Source of the DNA: Parvibaculum sp963975745
GTDB lineage: Bacteria > Pseudomonadota > Alphaproteobacteria > Parvibaculales > Parvibaculaceae
Reading direction: 5' to 3'
Length of the DNA stretch: 64,000 nucleotides
Assembly: GCF_963975745.1 (NCBI RefSeq)
Contig: NZ_CAXBIB010000004.1
Coordinates: forward strand, 124,001 to 188,000
Both the position numbers and the translations under genes were made by a program. The first letter of the stretch is position 1, and the number at the start of each line of letters is the position of its first letter. The notes beneath the pieces are model-generated. The model saw nothing but the letters and a program-made list of their open reading frames with translations. It was not told where the DNA came from and ran no database searches. This document shows positions 10,801-20,180 of this stretch, piece by piece.

Positions 10801-11946
10801 CTAGGCCGGCAGGAACTTGCGAGCGAACAGCAGGTTTTCGCCGCATGCTCCCGCGCGCTGCGTCCCCTGCATCAGTTCGCGATAGCTCCGCGCCATGCTC
10901 GTTTGCCGGGCGATCGCCGATTTCCACAAACCCAGAAAGGCATATTCACAGCGAATGTCGGGGTTCTTGATTGCCACAACCTGCGACCGGAACTGCTGAT
11001 CCTGCACTTCGCCAAGCAGGTACCCGATCAGCAGGCGCTCCGCCTCGCCGGTCCACTCGCTCTCGTCGCGCACCTGGTAGAGAAGAGCCGCACGCCTTTC
11101 GCCATTTTCGAGCCGCATCATGAATTCATTGATCTGAATAAACGCACCCGAGCAGAGATCCTGACCCTTGCTCCTGACCTTGACCTGGTCCGACAAGCGA
11201 TAGGCCTTGCGAATCCAGGCGAACTGGTCGTCCTCGTCCGGGCGAACATTCCGAAAATGAACGATACGGGCCACCGCATGTGCCGAATAGCTGCCGGCGC
11301 AACCGAAATCCGATCCGGTGCGGTAAACCTCGGCATGAAGCGCAACAGCCTCATTCAGATCAACTGAAAAGCCGCCGGCCCCCCGCGTCTTGGCTTCGGC
11401 AATGACGCTCATGCATGCGCCATGCTTCAGCTCGGCGCATTGACGGAAATAGCTGTAGGCCCGCGCTTCGTCGTCGAGATGGCCGAGCAAAACCTGAGCC
11501 GCACCAAGCATCGCATTTCGCCGAAGATCGCCTCGTCCATCATCGCCGGCCGCTTTCAGAACGATTTCGTAATCAGCAAGCGCAGCCGCTGCCAGTTGCC
11601 TGTCGGCCGGCAGACCAAGCGCCTGGTTGAGATAGCTCAGCAACTGGCTGGCCACGGCCCGATAGTACCGCAGCAGCAGGATGCCCTCGGCATCGACCTC
11701 CTGTCCGTTGATCGCGCGGGTCAACACGGCGATGTTGTAGGGAAGCGCGCGGGCCGCCGACAGATCGCCTTGTGCCGCCTTGTCGCCTGCATCGTCGATA
11801 CTGGCCATGACGGCAGCCAGATTGCTCGATGGCGAGACGCCGGACGAAGCCGCACCCGAAACGTTCTGGCGCGGCGGCTGCGCACCGCAGGCGGCCAGAA
11901 CGGCACTCATGAATAGCGCACAGATCATCAGACGGATGATTGACAT
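10801..11946 (-). CDS. Hypothetical lipoprotein with Sel1/TPR-like helical repeats
   Basis: The ATG at 11946 gives 381 residues starting MSIIRLMICALFMSAVLAACG, a lipoprotein signal with the lipobox LAAC. The body is rich in alanine and short helices, and segments such as RRNAMLGAAQVLLGHLDDEARAYSYFRQCAELKHGACMSVIAEA look like Sel1/TPR-type solenoid repeats. Cysteines recur at repeat-like spacing. A longer in-frame start at 12027 would mask the signal peptide. I do not recognise the family; an envelope scaffold or binding role is only inferred. It is divergent from the pentapeptide-repeat gene. Confidence 0.6.
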   Translation of the reverse strand: MSIIRLMICALFMSAVLAACGAQPPRQNVSGAASSGVSPSSNLAAVMASIDDAGDKAAQGDLSAARALPYNIAVLTRAINGQEVDAEGILLLRYYRAVASQLLSYLNQALGLPADRQLAAAALADYEIVLKAAGDDGRGDLRRNAMLGAAQVLLGHLDDEARAYSYFRQCAELKHGACMSVIAEAKTRGAGGFSVDLNEAVALHAEVYRTGSDFGCAGSYSAHAVARIVHFRNVRPDEDDQFAWIRKAYRLSDQVKVRSKGQDLCSGAFIQINEFMMRLENGERRAALLYQVRDESEWTGEAERLLIGYLLGEVQDQQFRSQVVAIKNPDIRCEYAFLGLWKSAIARQTSMARSYRELMQGTQRAGACGENLLFARKFLPA

Positions 11947-12177
11947 GCTTACCCCCCGGTCACCAGAGCACAAAACCTTAACGCAGGTTGCGCTGCGCCC
12001 GAACGATTTATGCGCCGCCATGGCCATAAAATCGACGCCAGGTCACATGCATGGACCAGCCGTACGGACCCCGGGATGCCAGGACGCCCCGCCGGCGGGC
12101 ACCGGCAGAAAAATCGATCACAAAATCGTCAATACGTCGCACGCCCTCGACGGAGGTCTTGGTCTAGACTGCTTCCC

Positions 12178-12849
12178 ATGTCGATATTTCAGTCCATAAA
12201 ACGCTGCTCCGCCGCCCTTGCTCTGGCAACCGGAACCGTCCTCCTCCCCGCCGTCGCGGCCGCTCAGGCCACACCGGCCGTGGAGGCGCTGGCGGCCCGG
12301 ATCATTGCCGACCAGTACCGGATCATTATCAACTGCGAGGGCTGCAACCTCGCCGGTGCCAATTTCGACGGGCAGTTCCTGCGGCTTGCCGCACTCGAGG
12401 GGGCGGACATGCGCGGCGCAAGCTTCCGACATGCCGACCTGACCGGCATCCACCTCACACGGGCCAGGCTTGAAGGCGCCAATTTCAGCGGCGCCAACAT
12501 GGCCGGCGCGGTGCTGACAAACGCCGACCTGCGCGGCGCAAATCTCGCCGATGCGCGTCTCGACGCCGTGCGCGTGCATGGTGCGAATTTCAGCGGCGCC
12601 AATCTTCAGCGCGCCAATCTCCGCATGCTCGAATATGTCAAACGGCTGACTTTCGCCGGCGCCGATGCGCGCAACGCGATTTTCCGTCACGCATTTCTGG
12701 GCGGTGTCGATTTTTCGGACGCCGATCTGCGCGGCGCGGACTTCACACGCGCCACCGGCCTGACCAATGCGCAACTGGCCAGAGCCTGCGGCGACGAGCG
12801 GACGATCCTGCCGCCCGGCCTTTCGATTCCGCATTGCAGCGGGAACTAG
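12178..12849 (+). CDS. Secreted pentapeptide-repeat protein
   Basis: The 223-residue product has a signal peptide (MSIFQSIKRCSAALALATGTVLLPAVAAAQA) followed from about residue 55 by a long run of pentapeptide repeats of the A(D/N)LXX type, for example NLAGANFDGQ, ADMRGASFRHADLTG, ANFSGANMAGAVLTNADLRG. These build a right-handed quadrilateral beta-helix. A single Cys pair (NCEGC) precedes the repeats, and CGDERTILPPGLSIPHC closes them, perhaps as disulfides in the periplasm. The start at 12178 is chosen because it exposes the signal peptide. Periplasmic repeat proteins of this kind have no general known function. Confidence 0.8.
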   Translation: MSIFQSIKRCSAALALATGTVLLPAVAAAQATPAVEALAARIIADQYRIIINCEGCNLAGANFDGQFLRLAALEGADMRGASFRHADLTGIHLTRARLEGANFSGANMAGAVLTNADLRGANLADARLDAVRVHGANFSGANLQRANLRMLEYVKRLTFAGADARNAIFRHAFLGGVDFSDADLRGADFTRATGLTNAQLARACGDERTILPPGLSIPHCSGN

Positions 12850-12859
12850 CGGGCTACTC

Positions 12860-13345
12860 TCAGGCGGCCAGAGCCAGATAGTCGAGGCGCTCGGGCAAAG
12901 GCTCCGAACGAACGATGAAGGTTGCGCCGCGCAGGATCATGTTGACCGTGCCGGCCGGCCCCAGAAGCGGCAATTCGACCGCCTCGGTGGTCAGCCAGTG
13001 CTGCGTGTGCCAATCGAGCCGGGCACGACGGCGATAGGGCCGGATCTCGGTGGCAACGGCACGGAGCCCCTCGAAGATGCTCGTGGCGGCCTCGCCATAG
13101 AGATCGGCATCGACCCAACGCCCCGTCACATCGCGGCCCATGCGCTCGACAAGCTCGGTACCGACCAGCCGATGCCGAAATCCGATCGGGTCCCGATGGA
13201 CATCGATCAGATTGACAATCGGCATCAACGCAAAGAATTCCGCCGGGTCGAAATCGGCCCGGGTTGGCGCGGGCCGCACACCCTTCCTCTCCCGCCAGGC
13301 GCGGTAGAGCGCGCTCAGGCGCTCGTCCCAGAAAAGATCATCCAT
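12860..13345 (-). CDS. PAS_5-type sensor-like domain protein, copy 1
   Basis: This 161-residue protein resembles the alphaproteobacterial single-domain PAS family PF07310 (PAS_5): WDERLSALYRAWRERKG, FDPAEFFALMPIVNLIDVHRDPIGFRHRLVGTELVERMGRDVTGRWVD, and the terminal VNMILRGATFIV. No output domain is attached, so it must act through a partner or simply bind a small ligand. It lies 34 bp downstream of a paralogue of the same length and order. No ligand can be assigned. Confidence 0.75.
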   Translation of the reverse strand: MDDLFWDERLSALYRAWRERKGVRPAPTRADFDPAEFFALMPIVNLIDVHRDPIGFRHRLVGTELVERMGRDVTGRWVDADLYGEAATSIFEGLRAVATEIRPYRRRARLDWHTQHWLTTEAVELPLLGPAGTVNMILRGATFIVRSEPLPERLDYLALAA

Positions 13346-13379
13346 CGCTCACCCTTTCCTGTGGCTGGCGCAGGCTGGT

Positions 13380-13871
13380 TCAGTGCAGCGGCAGCGCCGC
13401 GACGACATAGTGATCGCACGGCGGGTCCTTCGGCGCGGAATAGCTGACGCCGCGCAGGATCATGTTGACCCGGCCGCTCTCGTCGATCAGCGGCAGTTCC
13501 ATCGACTCCATCGTCAGCCAGGAATGCGGATGCCATGTCATCGGCGAGCGGCGGCGATAGGGGCGCACTTCGCGCGCGACCTGCAGCAATGATGCAAAGA
13601 TGCGGTCCGCCGCCTCGCCATAGAGATCGGCATCGACCCAGCGGCCGGTCGCATCGCGGCCGAGATGCTGGACGATCTCGGTGCCGACAAGCCGATGGCG
13701 AAAGCCCTCGGGTTCCCAGCACACATCGACGAAATTGACGATCGGCAGAAACGCCTTGATCTCGGCCGGATTGAAGTCCGTGCGCGACGGCGCCAGCCGA
13801 TCGCCCTTCTTCATCAGCCAGTGCGCATAGAGTCGATCGAGACGCCTGTCCCAGAATAGTTCCGTCGTCAC
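13380..13871 (-). CDS. PAS_5-type sensor-like domain protein, copy 2
   Basis: The GTG at 13871 gives 163 residues (VTTELFWDRRLDRLYAHW); it is preceded by GGGGG and chosen because alignment with the neighbouring copy begins there. The core FNPAEIKAFLPIVNFVDVCWEPEGFRHRLVGTEIVQHLGRDATGRWVDADLYGEAAD is almost the same pattern as in copy 1, so the two arose by tandem duplication and have since diverged at the ends (copy 2 ends CDHYVVAALPLH). A longer frame to 13919 has no support. Confidence 0.75.
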   Translation of the reverse strand: MTTELFWDRRLDRLYAHWLMKKGDRLAPSRTDFNPAEIKAFLPIVNFVDVCWEPEGFRHRLVGTEIVQHLGRDATGRWVDADLYGEAADRIFASLLQVAREVRPYRRRSPMTWHPHSWLTMESMELPLIDESGRVNMILRGVSYSAPKDPPCDHYVVAALPLH

Positions 13872-14025
13872 GCTGCCCCCAAGATCCCGATACGCGGGAA
13901 ATCGACATACCCCGGACAAGTCTCGGATGGCATGGTTAAGGGAGCGTTACCGGATCGGTCCTGTCACAAGGGGGACAGGACCGACCGAAGCTGCGATAGT
14001 GGCCGGACAAGCCGGGGAGGACGTT

Positions 14026-14610
14026 TTGGGCGAGAAAATCGACGAACTGACCGGGCGCATCCAGGAGCTAGAAAGCGAACTCGAAGCGGAAATCGCCCGC
14101 CAGGGTGCGGCGCTTCGATTTGGCCTGGACCAGGGACGTGCCGTCTTCGAGGAAGAAGTGCTGCGCCGCCACCGCGAGCTCCAGACGCGCCTGCTGCGCT
14201 ACATTGTCCACGCAAGGCCCCTCGTGGTGGTGACCGCGCCGGTCATCTACGCCTTGATCGTGCCGCTGGTCCTGCTCGATATCTGCGTCAGCCTCTATCA
14301 GGCGGTCTGCTTCCCGGCCTATGGCATCGAGAAGGTGAAGCGGCGCGACTACATGATCTTCGATCGCGGCCACCTGGCCTATCTCAATGCCCTGGAAAAG
14401 CTCAATTGCGCCTATTGCTCCTATGCCAACGGTCTGATCGCCTATGTCCGCGAAATCGCCGCCCGAACCGAGGCCCATTGGTGTCCGATCAAGCACGCAA
14501 AAAAGGCGATCGGCGCACACGAAAAATACCGGAACTTCGTCCCCTTCGGCGATGCCGATGCCTATCGCCGGCGGATCACCGAACTGGAGCAGGCTGCGCG
14601 CAAGAAATAG
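14026..14610 (+). CDS. Conserved alphaproteobacterial membrane protein with coiled coil and cysteine motifs
   Basis: From the TTG at 14026 (Shine-Dalgarno GGGGAGG at 14014-14020) the product has 194 residues; the longer frame from 13927 begins with sequence that looks non-coding. Order of features: an acidic coiled coil (KIDELTGRIQELESELEAEI), a helical RRHRELQTRL stretch, a transmembrane hairpin (VVVTAPVIYALIVPLVLLDICVSLYQAVCF), and a soluble C-terminal half with FDRGHLAYLNALEKLNCAYCSYANGLIAYVREIAARTEAHWCPIKHA. The CxxC (NCAYCSY) and the later WCPIKH could bind metal. I recall near-identical proteins in other alphaproteobacteria annotated as hypothetical; the function is unknown. Confidence 0.75.
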   Translation: MGEKIDELTGRIQELESELEAEIARQGAALRFGLDQGRAVFEEEVLRRHRELQTRLLRYIVHARPLVVVTAPVIYALIVPLVLLDICVSLYQAVCFPAYGIEKVKRRDYMIFDRGHLAYLNALEKLNCAYCSYANGLIAYVREIAARTEAHWCPIKHAKKAIGAHEKYRNFVPFGDADAYRRRITELEQAARKK

Positions 14611-14635
14611 GCGGCGCCCCCGGAAGGACGCCGCC
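14610..14635. terminator. Terminator-like hairpin between convergent genes
   Basis: GGCGGCG and CGCCGCC pair around a 12-nt loop at 14610-14635, in the gap between the membrane protein gene (plus) and serA (minus). The T-run is short (CGTTTG), so it is only a moderate candidate. Confidence 0.45.
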
Positions 14636-14661
14636 CGTTTGCCTGCCGCCGAAGGTGCGGC

Positions 14662-16239
14662 TCAGAAGGTCAGCGACTTTGCCTGCACGACATGCGGCAA
14701 GGCCTGGATTTCGGCCAGCACGCTGGCCGGCACATCGGCATCGACCTCGACCAGACAGATCGCATCGCCACCGGCCTTTTCACGGCCGAGATTGAAATTG
14801 GCGATATTGATGCCGGACTTGCCGAGCAGCGACCCGAGCGAACCGATGAAGCCCGGCTTGTCCTGGTTGGTCACATAGAGCATGTGGTGACCCAGCGACG
14901 CCTCCATGTTGACACCCTTGATCTGGATCACGCGCGACAGACCGCCGGAAAAGACCGTGCCAGCGACCGAGCGTTCCTGGCGCTCCGTCTTTACATTGAT
15001 CTTGATATAGGTCTCGTAAGCGCCCTGCTGCTCACGCTTTACTTCCGTGACCTTGATGTCACGCTCTTTGGCGATGACCGGCGCCGAGACCATGTTGACG
15101 TCCTCCAGCTGCGGCTTGAGCAGGCCGGTCAGTGCCGCATTGGTCAGCACACGGGTGTTCATTTCGGCAATTTCACCCGCATACTCGATGGTGACGGCCA
15201 ATATGCCCGTTTCGGTGAGCTGACCGGCGAAGGAGCCGAGCTGCTGAGCGAGCGTCAGGAACGGCGTCAGCTTCGGAGCCTCTTCGGCCGAAACCGCCGG
15301 CACATTAATCGAATTGGTGATCGCACCGTTCAGCAGGTAGTCCGCCATCTGCTCGGCGACCTGAAGCGCCACATTTTCCTGCGCTTCACCGGTCGAAGCA
15401 CCAAGATGCGGCGTGCAGATGACCTGCTCCATGCCGAACAGGATGTTGGTCTTGGCCGGTTCTTCCTCGAACACGTCGAGCGCCGCGCCTGCCACATGGC
15501 CACTCTCGATTGCCGCCTTGAGATCGGCCTCGACGATCAGGCCGCCGCGCGCGCAATTGACGATACGTACGCCCTTCTTGCACTTGGCAAGGCTCTCGGC
15601 GTTCAGGATGTTGCGCGTCTTGTCGGTCAACGGCGTGTGCAGGGTGATGAAATCGGCCCGCTTCAGCAGTTCGTCGAGCTCGACCTTCTCGACACCGAGA
15701 TCGCTCGCCCGCTCCGGCGTCAGGAAGGGATCGAAAGCCACGACTTTCATGCGCAGGCCAAGGGCCCGGTCGGCGACAATGGAGCCGATATTGCCGCATC
15801 CGATCACGCCGAGCGTCTTGGCCGTCACTTCGACGCCCATGAATTTCGACTTCTCCCATTTGCCGGCATGCGTGGACGCATTGGCCTGAGGAATGTCGCG
15901 CGCAAGCGCGAACATCATTGCGATGGCGTGTTCGGCGGTGGTGATCGAATTGCCGAATGGCGTATTCATGACGATGACGCCGGCGGCGGTGGCGGCCGGG
16001 AGATCGACATTGTCGACACCGATGCCGGCACGGCCGACAACCTTCAGCTTCTTCGCAGCGGCAAGAACCGGCGGCGTCACCTTGGTCGCCGAGCGGATCG
16101 CCAGGCCGTCATAGTCGCCGATGATCTTGATCAGTTCGTCGCGGTCGAGACCCGTCTTGACGTCGACTTCGACGCCACGATCCTTGAAAATCTGCACGGC
16201 GGCAGGCGAAAGCTGATCGGAAATAAGAACCTTGGGCAT
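14662..16239 (-). CDS. serA: D-3-phosphoglycerate dehydrogenase, long ACT-domain form
   Basis: SerA oxidises 3-phosphoglycerate to 3-phosphohydroxypyruvate with NAD+, the first step of serine synthesis. The 525-residue protein has the NAD-binding motif GVIGCGNIGSIVAD near residue 146, the catalytic-region blocks RIVNCARGGLIVEADL and TPHLGASTGEAQENVA, then an intervening domain and a C-terminal ACT domain (HMLYVTNQDKPGFIGSLGSLLGKSGINIANFNLGRE), where serine feedback normally acts. Length matches the type with the extra domain (about 525-530). It lies 77 bp downstream of serC, which makes the preceding enzyme's product partner; the two should be one operon. Confidence 0.97.
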   Translation of the reverse strand: MPKVLISDQLSPAAVQIFKDRGVEVDVKTGLDRDELIKIIGDYDGLAIRSATKVTPPVLAAAKKLKVVGRAGIGVDNVDLPAATAAGVIVMNTPFGNSITTAEHAIAMMFALARDIPQANASTHAGKWEKSKFMGVEVTAKTLGVIGCGNIGSIVADRALGLRMKVVAFDPFLTPERASDLGVEKVELDELLKRADFITLHTPLTDKTRNILNAESLAKCKKGVRIVNCARGGLIVEADLKAAIESGHVAGAALDVFEEEPAKTNILFGMEQVICTPHLGASTGEAQENVALQVAEQMADYLLNGAITNSINVPAVSAEEAPKLTPFLTLAQQLGSFAGQLTETGILAVTIEYAGEIAEMNTRVLTNAALTGLLKPQLEDVNMVSAPVIAKERDIKVTEVKREQQGAYETYIKINVKTERQERSVAGTVFSGGLSRVIQIKGVNMEASLGHHMLYVTNQDKPGFIGSLGSLLGKSGINIANFNLGREKAGGDAICLVEVDADVPASVLAEIQALPHVVQAKSLTF

Positions 16240-16315
16240 CAGTGCCTCCTGGTTGAATGGCGGTCCGACCCGCGAGAAGGACTCGCCGGGTCGGACGCAG
16301 AATGAACGGAATTCG

Positions 16316-17491
<1,176 letters not shown>

Positions 17492-17495
17492 TTGC

Positions 17496-17545
17496 AACCT
17501 ACCCTTTCAGATAGCTGCCCCTCGGTGGGGAGGGGTGTCCCGCCG
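17496..17545 (-). promoter_or_regulatory. serC leader RNA motif
   Basis: On the minus strand the 5' untranslated region holds two small hairpins just before the serC ATG. The first is CCCCTC / GAGGGG around CCCACC at 17518-17535, preceded by GGGACA; the second is CTATC / GGTAG around TGAAAG at 17499-17514. Two hairpins in this position fit the serC RNA motif described for alphaproteobacterial serC leaders. A ligand or mechanism is not known, and I matched the motif by structure and place, not by a model score. Confidence 0.65.
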
Positions 17546-17549
17546 CCGC

Positions 17550-17577
17550 GTATAGGCTCCTTGCCGCGCGAAGTCAA
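17550..17577 (-). promoter_or_regulatory. Candidate sigma-70 promoter of serC-serA
   Basis: On the minus strand, TTGACT (17577-17572) and CTATAC (17555-17550) are 16 bp apart, and transcription would begin just before the leader motif. The position and fit are good but the start site is not measured. Confidence 0.6.
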
Positions 17578-17663
17578 ACGGCGGCCTGCCCGGGATACCG
17601 TGGCGAAAAATCGCGGCAGACTCCGAAATTGCGCACAATATCCTGCATTTGACAGCAGCGGCC

Positions 17664-18611
17664 ATGCCCGCGAAGAGTGAAACGGCGACCTCCCCTTTCC
17701 CGCCGAGGATCCAAGCCTTGCCCGCCCACCGCCTGTCTCACTGGCTGCTTCTGACCTGCCTCGTGGCGCTTTGGGGTTCGGCTTTTGCCTTCGCCAAGAT
17801 CGCCGTCGAGACGATCGCGCCCGAATGGACCATGGCTGGACGCATGGCCGTCGCCGCGCTGCTGCTCCTGCCGCTCTGCCTCATCGCCGGCCAGCGCATG
17901 CCGCGCGGCCGGCAGGCCTGGACATGGCTGGCGGCGCTGGCGCTGGTCGGCAACATTGTCCCTTTCTTCGCCATCGCCTGGGGCCAGCAGCATATTTCCT
18001 CGGCGCTGGCCGGCATTCTGATCGGCTTCACGCCGCTGGCGACGCTCTTCATTGCCCGTGCGCTGGTGCCGGACGAGCGCGTAACCCCACTGCGACTTGC
18101 CGGGTTCGCGATCGGATTTGCCGGATTGATCGTCGTGATCGGCCCGGGCGCGATGCGCGATTTCGGCGGTGAAGGACCCCGGCTCCTGGCCCAGCTTGCC
18201 GTGCTGGGCGGCGCGTTCTGTTTTGCACTCAACAATGTCATGGCGCGTCTCGCACCCGCCATGCCGCTGATCGCCAAATCGACAGGCGTGATGCTGGTGG
18301 GAGCGCCGGCGGGCATTGTTCTGGCCAGCACCGCGACGCCGCCGAGTTTCCTCGTCGAGGCCGGCCCGAACGCACTGCTCGCCCTCGGTGCACTCGGCCT
18401 CTTTCCGACCGCCTTGGCTGCCCTTGTCTTCTTCAGGCTGGTCGAAAGTGCCGGTCCGACCTTTGTGTCGCTGTCGAACTACCTGGTACCGGTCTTCGCC
18501 GCACTGGCAGGCTATCTGATCTTCGGTGAAACGCTGCGGCCGGGGGTGCTTGCAGGCTTCGCGATGATTCTCGCCGGCATCGCGATCAGCGAGTGGCGCC
18601 ACAACAGCTAG
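17664..18611 (+). CDS. EamA/DMT-family transporter
   Basis: A 315-residue inner-membrane protein with about ten hydrophobic helices in two EamA repeats: the first from WLLLTCLVALWGSAFAFAK to FAGLIVVIGPG, the second from LLAQLAVLGGAFCFALNNVMA to LAGFAMILAGIAISEW. DMT exporters commonly move amino acids or other small metabolites; the substrate is not readable here. The ATG at 17664 (MPAKSETATS) is preferred over a TTG at 17649. It is divergent from serC and convergent with a LysE-type exporter, whose end it overlaps by 4 bp. Confidence 0.85.
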   Translation: MPAKSETATSPFPPRIQALPAHRLSHWLLLTCLVALWGSAFAFAKIAVETIAPEWTMAGRMAVAALLLLPLCLIAGQRMPRGRQAWTWLAALALVGNIVPFFAIAWGQQHISSALAGILIGFTPLATLFIARALVPDERVTPLRLAGFAIGFAGLIVVIGPGAMRDFGGEGPRLLAQLAVLGGAFCFALNNVMARLAPAMPLIAKSTGVMLVGAPAGIVLASTATPPSFLVEAGPNALLALGALGLFPTALAALVFFRLVESAGPTFVSLSNYLVPVFAALAGYLIFGETLRPGVLAGFAMILAGIAISEWRHNS

Positions 18612-19201
18612 ATCACCAGGGCAACAGAGACGCTGGCAACCATCAGCAGCGAAGCGGAGACAGCGACGATGCGACTGATGCCTGCGTCGCCGATGAGAAT
18701 GCGCATGGCATCGCCGCCGATGCCCCAGAGCGAAGTCGCAACCATCATCAGCAGCATGCTGATCCCGATCAGAGCCGCCGCCTGCGGTCCGTAGGGAGCA
18801 GCAGGCACGACAAAGGCCGTGAAGACCATCACGTTCTGCACATAGGCCTTGGGATTGATTGGATGCAGCAGCATGCCGGCCCAGAATGACGGTGCCGCCT
18901 CAGGCAACGGCCCGCCAAAACCCGCGCGGGCAAGACGCCAGGCAAGCCAGCAGATATAGGAAAAGCCGAAAATCTTGAGGGCGACAAAGACCTCCGGCAC
19001 GGCAACCAGAAGCGCCCCGAGCCCGAGCGCGCCCGCAACGATGACAACAAGCCCGCCAAGCCATATCCCGGCGAGATAGGGCAAGGCACGTGCCAGCCCG
19101 AGCGAGGCACCGACCGACAACAGGCTGAGGTTGGCGGGCCCGGGCGTGAAGCTCATCGTCGCGATGAAAAGCGCGCCGAGCGCCAGCGTTTCAAATGGCA
19201 T
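18608..19201 (-). CDS. LysE/RhtB-family amino acid exporter
   Basis: The 197-residue protein has six hydrophobic segments and the family N-terminal motif FTPGPANLSLLSVGASLGLARALPYLAGIWLGG, with a mid-protein HPINPKAYVQNVMVF typical of LysE/RhtB translocators, which export lysine, threonine, homoserine lactones or similar compounds. The substrate is unknown. The ATG at 19201 lies 22 bp downstream of the phzF-like gene stop, so the two are probably co-transcribed. Confidence 0.88.
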   Translation of the reverse strand: MPFETLALGALFIATMSFTPGPANLSLLSVGASLGLARALPYLAGIWLGGLVVIVAGALGLGALLVAVPEVFVALKIFGFSYICWLAWRLARAGFGGPLPEAAPSFWAGMLLHPINPKAYVQNVMVFTAFVVPAAPYGPQAAALIGISMLLMMVATSLWGIGGDAMRILIGDAGISRIVAVSASLLMVASVSVALVI

Positions 19202-19223
19202 GACAAGAGACCGATGTGATTGT

Positions 19224-20021
19224 TCAGACGGAGATCTCGGCCTTCATGTAGTCGGCGCAGCGGCCGCGAATGATGACGCGTTCGCCGGCGTCGCTGCACC
19301 GGAGCGTGCCGCCGCGCGCCGACACCTGCCGTGCAACCAGATCGCTCTTGCCGAGCTTCCTCGACCAGTAGGGAACCAGCGTGCAATGCGCCGAACCCGT
19401 TACCGGGTCTTCGTCGATGCCGTGCGCCGGCGCGAAGACGCGCGAAACGAAATCGAAGCCCGAGCCCTCCTCGCCGGGCGCCGTGACGATCAGCAGCAAA
19501 TCGAGCGGCGTCAGCAACCGCTTCAGAGCAGCCATGTCGGGCGCAAGCGCCTTCACGTCGTCTGCACTGTCGAAGACGGCAAGAAGATGGCTGGATTTCG
19601 CCCAGACACGCGGGCCCGCGCCGAGCGCTGCGGCGATATCCGCCTGTGCCGGATATGGCTTTGCCGGACTGGCCGGAAAGTTCATCGCGATCAGATTGTC
19701 CTCGCGCACAATGGTGAGCCGCCCGCTCTTCGTCTCGAAATGGATTTCCGGCGCCGCATGGCCGAGATGTGTGAAAAGCACATGTGCCGAGGCCAGCGTC
19801 GCATGGCCGCAAAGCGGCACCTCGACCGCCGGCGTGAACCAGCGCAGCCGATACCCCTCGCCCTCGGGCACAAGGAAGGCCGTTTCGGCGAGATTGTTCT
19901 CGGCCGCAATCGCCTGCATGACGGCATCCGCCGGCCAGCTGTCGAGCGGCACGACGGCCGCCGGATTGCCTTCGAAAACGCGGTCCGCGAACGCATCGAC
20001 CTGATAGAGATCAGCTTTCAT
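19224..20021 (-). CDS. PhzF-family isomerase-like protein
   Basis: This 265-residue protein belongs to the PhzF superfamily with the diaminopimelate-epimerase fold: VDAFADRVFEGNPAAVVPLD, the catalytic-Glu region NNLAETAFLVP, and PLCGHATLASAHVLF, then the second-half repeat GIDEDPVTGSAHCTLVPYW. The family is broad; most members are of unknown substrate and have nothing to do with phenazines. It is divergent from a MocR-type regulator, shares an intergenic region with two ATTGT/ACAAT inverted repeats, and is followed by an exporter, which suggests a small-molecule modification and export unit under that regulator. Confidence 0.88.
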   Translation of the reverse strand: MKADLYQVDAFADRVFEGNPAAVVPLDSWPADAVMQAIAAENNLAETAFLVPEGEGYRLRWFTPAVEVPLCGHATLASAHVLFTHLGHAAPEIHFETKSGRLTIVREDNLIAMNFPASPAKPYPAQADIAAALGAGPRVWAKSSHLLAVFDSADDVKALAPDMAALKRLLTPLDLLLIVTAPGEEGSGFDFVSRVFAPAHGIDEDPVTGSAHCTLVPYWSRKLGKSDLVARQVSARGGTLRCSDAGERVIIRGRCADYMKAEISV

Positions 20022-20035
20022 CGCCTTCGTTCCAT

Positions 20036-20051
20036 ATTGTATGGGTACAAT
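20036..20051. promoter_or_regulatory. Inverted repeat near the phzF-like start
   Basis: ATTGTA-TGGG-TACAAT is a perfect 6-4-6 palindrome starting 15 bp upstream of the phzF-like ATG. A related site lies over the start of the divergent regulator. Binding by the MocR-type protein at 20173 is inferred from placement. Confidence 0.5.
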
Positions 20052-20163
20052 TTCTAGTTGCTGAGCGCCTCACTGACAAGATCCTTGCTCAACAGATCAA
20101 AAACACCGATATTGAGTCCGTTTTTGAAAGATGTTCTACGTTCGAAATGGATTCAATGAGTTT

Positions 20164-20180
20164 ATTGTTACTATGACAAT
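20164..20180. promoter_or_regulatory. Inverted repeat over the MocR start codon
   Basis: ATTGT-N7-ACAAT spans the ATG at 20173. It shares both half-sites with the palindrome at 20036-20051, with a wider spacer. A repressor bound here would block its own translation start region or transcription; autoregulation is the inferred role. Confidence 0.4.

Noticed and set aside
14692..16305. Long plus-strand open frame opposite serA
   Set aside because: The minus strand is an unmistakable SerA, and the plus-strand frame has no domain or start signal.
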